From Mastigias papua (taxonomy: Eukaryota > Cnidaria > Scyphozoa > Rhizostomeae > Mastigiidae), in contig OZ025283.1 of the NCBI GenBank assembly GCA_964019165.1, positions 12,346,063 through 12,410,062 of the forward strand: 64,000 bases of DNA, given 5' to 3'. Shown here one piece after another: positions 1 through 64,000 of this stretch. Positions within the stretch are counted from its first letter, which is position 1. Each line of letters starts with the position of its first letter. Both the position numbers and the translations under genes were made by a program. The notes below the pieces were generated by a model. It was not told the DNA's origin, searched no databases, and saw only the letters and a program-made list of their open reading frames with translations.

Positions 1-16585
<16,585 letters not shown>

Positions 16586-17080
16586 CTTTGCCTTTCTGTG
16601 GATATAAAGTACGTATTAAACAGAAGTTAATATTAGATGATTAGTAGGGTCACAAAGGATTCTGTCTGTAAATGTTCCTCTTAGTGAAAATTTGGTGTCT
16701 TTTTAATAGTTATTACTTGCAATTGAGTTTAACCGTTGAATTATTGGACTATCATGTAAAAAGATGATATAAGAAGATCATGGCGAAATTTCCATAAATA
16801 TATTTATAGACTTGTAAGACTAGAGCTACAGCCTGCATATTACATAAGAGTTTTACGTTCATATTTGCTGATACTGTCCTTTTCCCCTTGTAGTATTTAA
16901 CTGATGAGATGTTTAGTCCTTTTTACTTAAAAATTCAGAGTCATATTGAAATTTCTCTCTGATACAGAAAGTTGCTTTAAAAGCAGCAAACCCGACCGAT
17001 AGCTTCCTGAAAACTTCGTCGGCTTTCACGAAACGTTTTATCATCCTTGCTTTCATCAAAGGAGTGTTCTGTTTGCTTAC

Positions 17081-17135
17081 CTCTCTCTTTCCAATGATTT
17101 CTGATGAAGTCTCTCTTGCACAAATGTAGGTGAAG
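17081..17135 (-). other. Gene A 5' UTR exon (3' border only)
   Basis: GAGAGAG|GTAAGC at 17081 matches GAGAGAG|GTAAGG in gene B, and both precede the acceptor just before the ATG. The 5' end of this exon is not resolved. Confidence 0.45.
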
Positions 17136-17295
17136 AAGATTCAAGGAGAGTGAATTAAAAAGTATTCGATGGATTGGAAGTCATGTGTGTGCGCATTACC
17201 TACGAGTACGGACTGTTAAGCTTATGAGCAATGAATTCAGTCGGTACCAGGAACAGATTCAAACCAAGTAGCTGGTGGGCCCAACGTAAGTAAAA

Positions 17296-17690
17296 CTACA
17301 AATTTAAATGTCGATACTTGAGATTTGCATCATTGAAGAGTAAGAAACGTTTTTTCTGAAGTGGTTTGAAACAGTTGCTCGAAAAAGCTGATTTCTCTTT
17401 TACTTTTTGTGGATTCAGAGATTCGAAGGTCTTATGCCAAAGAAGTATGTTAATTTGAGATATGCAACGTATACTTGTTTGTATTAGGCCATGTTTGTAC
17501 GTATGTGACCAAATCAACTGATCGAGATAGCGCGATTGGTTTACGCTTGGAAGACTGTGAATACAGTCTGTACAATCGCGTTGAAGAAGTATGAACGCTT
17601 GGTCACTAAATCAAAGCATCTCCGCTAGTGTGATGGCTTGTTTTGTTTTTGTTTGCCACATAAGCTTTCTGGTGTCAATACAAGATCTTA
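17296..17690 (-). promoter_or_regulatory. Conserved upstream block, gene A
   Basis: Noncoding stretch that aligns with 51554-51945 upstream of gene B, then stops matching abruptly at CAAGATCTTAG. It marks the 5' edge of the duplicated unit and probably includes promoter sequence. No TATA box or named site is assigned. Confidence 0.35.
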
Positions 17691-18648
17691 GCACATTTTC
17701 TGTTGGTAAGCCCGGAAGCTAAAAGTGATAAAGCAGAAGTTATTATGATTACAGGAGGAATAGCTATAGAAGGTAAAAACTTCAGTTCAGCTCATCTTAT
17801 TTTTTCCGGTTTGCCAGAGAATCCGGCCGGACTTCTCAGTGTTCCCAAAATCCGATTCCGGCCGGAGTTAGAAAGCTCTGATTAGGCGTTGCACTTACAC
17901 GGGGCCGCTCAGCCAAGTTTATGACATACGCAGTGCAAGAATGGTGGCAAACTATTTTTAGCGAAACATTATAAGCCTCTTAATCATCATTCGACACACT
18001 CTTTGTAGTCACGTGCAGATATTTGGCCGGTGAAAGCCGTTTACTCGAGGCCTATCGGGAACTTGAACGGTCGAGACCCAAAGAAGTGCGCTTCCCCTAA
18101 TGACAAATGCGCCTGAGCGACCTAATGTTTGGTCGGTTACCCGGCCCAGTGTAAACGGGAAGGCTAAGTGACCAAATGCATGAACGGTCATTTACTTGGC
18201 CTACCCGGTGTAAACGCTACCTTCATGTCAGATAATTTCCTTTCAGTCCTGCTATGTTCAGTTCATTTAAGGTCCGTTCAGTTCATTGTAAGTCCGTTCA
18301 GTTCATCTCAGTTCAGCTCCTTTCTGTTCAGTTCTTTTCCTTTGAATTCTGTTCAATTCACCATGGTTAACCTTACTGCTAATTAGTTATTGATGCTTGT
18401 ACTAGAAATCAGCTTTATTATTCGACTAAGTAGTCACAAAATTCTTAATCCTAAATCATTCTGCCCGTCATTCTGTCTGCATTAGGTAAAAACTTGAGTA
18501 GCTTGGGTTAAATTGAGAATGGAATACTCTATATGGCCTTGTAGCACAAATTTTAAAGCAATGCAAATATCAAATTGTAACTGGCATTCCCTTTTGTAAA
18601 CACTGAATATTTCGTATTATGATTACTAGGGTAGCATCTAACTTTTGT
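17691..18648. other. Spacer between gene A 5' block and gene B 3' end
   Basis: No gene seen. It holds a GTTCAGTTC-rich direct-repeat stretch (18240-18355) and a GC-richer patch (17990-18230) that may be mobile-element debris. Confidence 0.5.
18240..18355. repeat. GTTCAGTTC direct-repeat stretch
   Basis: Many GTTCAGTTC-like units in the A/B spacer. Confidence 0.75.
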
Positions 18649-18654
18649 TTTATT
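18649..18654 (-). terminator. Possible poly(A) signal AATAAA for gene B
   Basis: The first AATAAA I see on the minus strand, about 200 nt after the gene B stop codon. No cleavage-site evidence is available. Confidence 0.4.
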
Positions 18655-18852
18655 TGATTCCAGACATGATTAGATTTAAGATAGTAATACAGACAACAAT
18701 AGCTCGAATGAATTAAGCTCAATAGATTTCTTGCTGAATCTTGCAATAGTAAAACATATTTTGTTAAATTCTTGCAAGCTACTCCAACTTCAAAAGCATT
18801 AATTCCTATATTTAATCTACTGTTGATTCAGCCATTCCATTTCTTCTATGGC

Positions 18853-50850
<31,998 letters not shown>

Positions 50851-51349
50851 CTTTGCCTGTCTGTGGATATAAAGTACGTGTTAAACAGAAGTTGATAATA
50901 GTAGATGATTGGTAGGATTACAAAGGATTCTGTCTGTAAATGTGCCTCTTAGTGAAAATTTGGTGTTTTTTTAATAGTTATTAATTGCAATTGAGTTTAA
51001 CCGTTGAATTATTGGACTATCTTGTAAAAAGATGATATAAGAAGATCATGACGAAATTGCCAGAGATATATTTATAGACTTATAAGACTAGAGCTACAAC
51101 CTGCATATTACATAAGAGTTTTACGTTCGTATTTGCTGGTACTATCCTTTTCCCCTTGTAGTATTTAACTGATGAGATGTTTAGTCCTTTTTACTTAAAA
51201 ATTCAGAGTCATATTGAAATTTCTCTCTGATACAGAAAGTTGCTTTAAAAGCAGCAAACGCGACCGATAGCTTCCCGAAAACTTCGTCGGCTTTCAAGAA
51301 ACGTTTTATCATCCTTGCTTTTCATCAAAGGAGTGATCTATTTCCTTAC

Positions 51350-51410
51350 CTCTCTCTTTCCGATGATCCCTGATGAAGTCTCTCTTGCACAACTGCTGGT
51401 GAAGAAGATT
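51350..51410 (-). other. Gene B 5' UTR exon (3' border only)
   Basis: GAGAGAG|GTAAGG at 51350, with an intron of about 0.5 kb to the signal-peptide exon. The 5' end is not resolved. Confidence 0.45.
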
Positions 51411-51553
51411 TGAAGATACCCCGTCAATGGATTCAGAGTCACCTGTACATGCATGATCCACAAGCATGGATTGTGAGCTTATGGACGATGAAATTCGGTT
51501 GGTGCCATGGTTAGTCTCAAACCAGGAAGCTGGTGGGCCTAGCCTGAATAGAT

Positions 51554-51945
51554 CTATGAATAACAATGTCGATAATTGAGGTATGCTGGCCTTTTAGACG
51601 ACTGAAGAGTAGGAAAGGCTTCTTGAAACTGTTGCTCGAAGAAGCTGATTTCTCTTCTTCTTTTGTGGATTCTGAGATTCGGAGCTCTTGTACCAAAGAA
51701 GTATGTTAATTTGAGATTTGAAACATATATATGCTTGTATTGGACCATGTTTGTACATATTTGACAGAACCAACCGATCGAGATAGTGTGATTGTTCTAC
51801 GTTTGGAAGACTGTGAATACATTATGTACAATAGCGTTGAAGAAGTATGAATGCTTGGTCACTTTTCAAAAACATCTCTGGTAGTATTAGTGCTTGTTTT
51901 GGTTTTGTTTGCCACACAAACTTTCTGGTGTCAATACAAGATCTT
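51554..51945 (-). promoter_or_regulatory. Conserved upstream block, gene B
   Basis: Counterpart of 17296-17690. Similarity ends exactly where a sequence starting GGGCCTGTTCATATGAG begins, which looks like the end of a mobile element inserted at the edge of the block. Confidence 0.35.
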
Positions 51946-52585
51946 AGGGCCTGTTCATATGAGCCCACTTGACGAGCCAGCTAACTTAGCAAGATCCCGC
52001 CTAACCCTCATTTCCTATACAGAATGTGATTTATGTTCATATGAGAAAGCGGGCTGGCCCACTAAGTGAGATCTCGCATGAGCACTGCCGAGATCTCGGT
52101 AAGCGGGCTGAAAATTCTCTCATGACCACTCCAGTCCTATTCGTAACTGCGCTTTCCTATTAGTTTTTATAACCATGGGACACTTTACTTTATGATCCAT
52201 TCGCCGAGTGGTTAAAGCGTTCTGATCCTCTAGTAGATGTCTTTCCTTCTATCTATGTCTTAACTCCTGAGCTGGTAATTGCTTATTTTGGAGATTAAGT
52301 GGCCATCCACTCTTGACAGGCATTCTTCAACTTACAAACTGAATATTTAGGTTTCCGTTTACTAAATTAACACCTTTTACGTTCTTTGATTTCAGGAACT
52401 ACCAGATATATGACAGTGACAAAGACAATTCTGGTTCAGCTAGATTAAACTCAATAAATTAATTGCTGAAACTTAAAATAGTATAACATATTTTCTTTCA
52501 ATTCTTGGAAGCTATTCCAACTTCAAAAGCATTAATTACTATATCTATTCTATTGTTGATTCAGCTGTTCCATTTCCTCTATGGC
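51946..52585. other. Spacer between gene B 5' block and gene C 3' end
   Basis: No gene seen. It starts with a MITE-like end (GGGCCTGTTCATATGAG; far end not resolved), then a tRNA-like piece near 52199, then the gene C 3' flank, which is similar to the gene B 3' flank. Confidence 0.5.
52199..52235 (+). repeat. tRNA-like A-box fragment
   Basis: TCGCCGAGTGGTTAAAGCG matches the 5' part of Ser/Leu-type tRNAs; no B-box is found at the expected distance. Confidence 0.35.

Positions 52586-64000
<11,415 letters not shown>

Noticed and set aside
17691..18230. GC-richer block in the A/B spacer that might be a MITE
   Set aside because: No clear inverted ends or target duplication could be aligned.

Overview
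This 64 kb window is animal-type eukaryotic DNA. It is AT-rich, its coding is broken into short exons with GT/AG borders and consistent phases, and its introns are crowded with TA microsatellites, MITE-like inverted-repeat elements, tRNA-like SINE pieces, LINE fragments and one Ty1/copia retrotransposon. I cannot name the species. A non-LTR tail of this kind and the copia element would suit a marine invertebrate, but that is a guess.

The whole window is one head-to-tail tandem array on the minus strand: three paralogues of one large multi-exon gene, here called A, B and C. Gene A (5' end near 17.1 kb, running left past base 1) shows its first 16-17 coding exons and lacks the last four or so. 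Gene B (signal-peptide exon at 50.85 kb, stop codon at 18.85 kb) is complete: about 20 coding exons and roughly 1815-1831 residues, depending on how one junction is spliced. Gene C (stop at 52.59 kb, running right past base 64000) shows only its last eight exons. I worked out the exons by aligning the copies with each other. Most exon lengths match to the base (594, 598, 209, 309, 150, 243, 410, 277, 179, 286, 417, 186, 69, 230 and 117 nt). Three others differ only by whole codons.

The encoded protein has a signal peptide, about 1,200 residues of beta-rich repeat-like segments, a charged linker, a Lys/Glu coiled-coil segment, a Trp/Cys-rich segment, an amphipathic-helix segment, a second coiled coil, and a short basic C-terminus. 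I do not recognise the family; it is probably secreted. No enzyme motif is visible. The repeat pattern (beta strand, then F-x-L-x-x-L helix, then beta) loosely recalls uncharacterised DUF6603-type proteins of bacteria and fungi, but that is untested.

Layout: 1-17.1 kb gene A; 17.1-18.6 kb spacer; 18.85-50.85 kb gene B, with LINE pieces near 36.8 and 46.5-47.4 kb, a SINE palindrome at 41.6 kb and several MITEs; 51.35-52.59 kb spacer; 52.59-64 kb gene C, whose 6.7 kb intron contains a near-identical-LTR copia element (55.26-59.82 kb) inside a TA microsatellite, a tRNA-like element at 60.0 kb and a 5'-truncated LINE at 60.1-61.2 kb. The upstream regions of A and B are also similar, so the duplicated unit included its promoter region. 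The most interesting points are the undescribed gene family, a shifted donor/acceptor pair in gene A that appears to keep a damaged exon open, and the copia element's use of an internal initiator-tRNA primer site.
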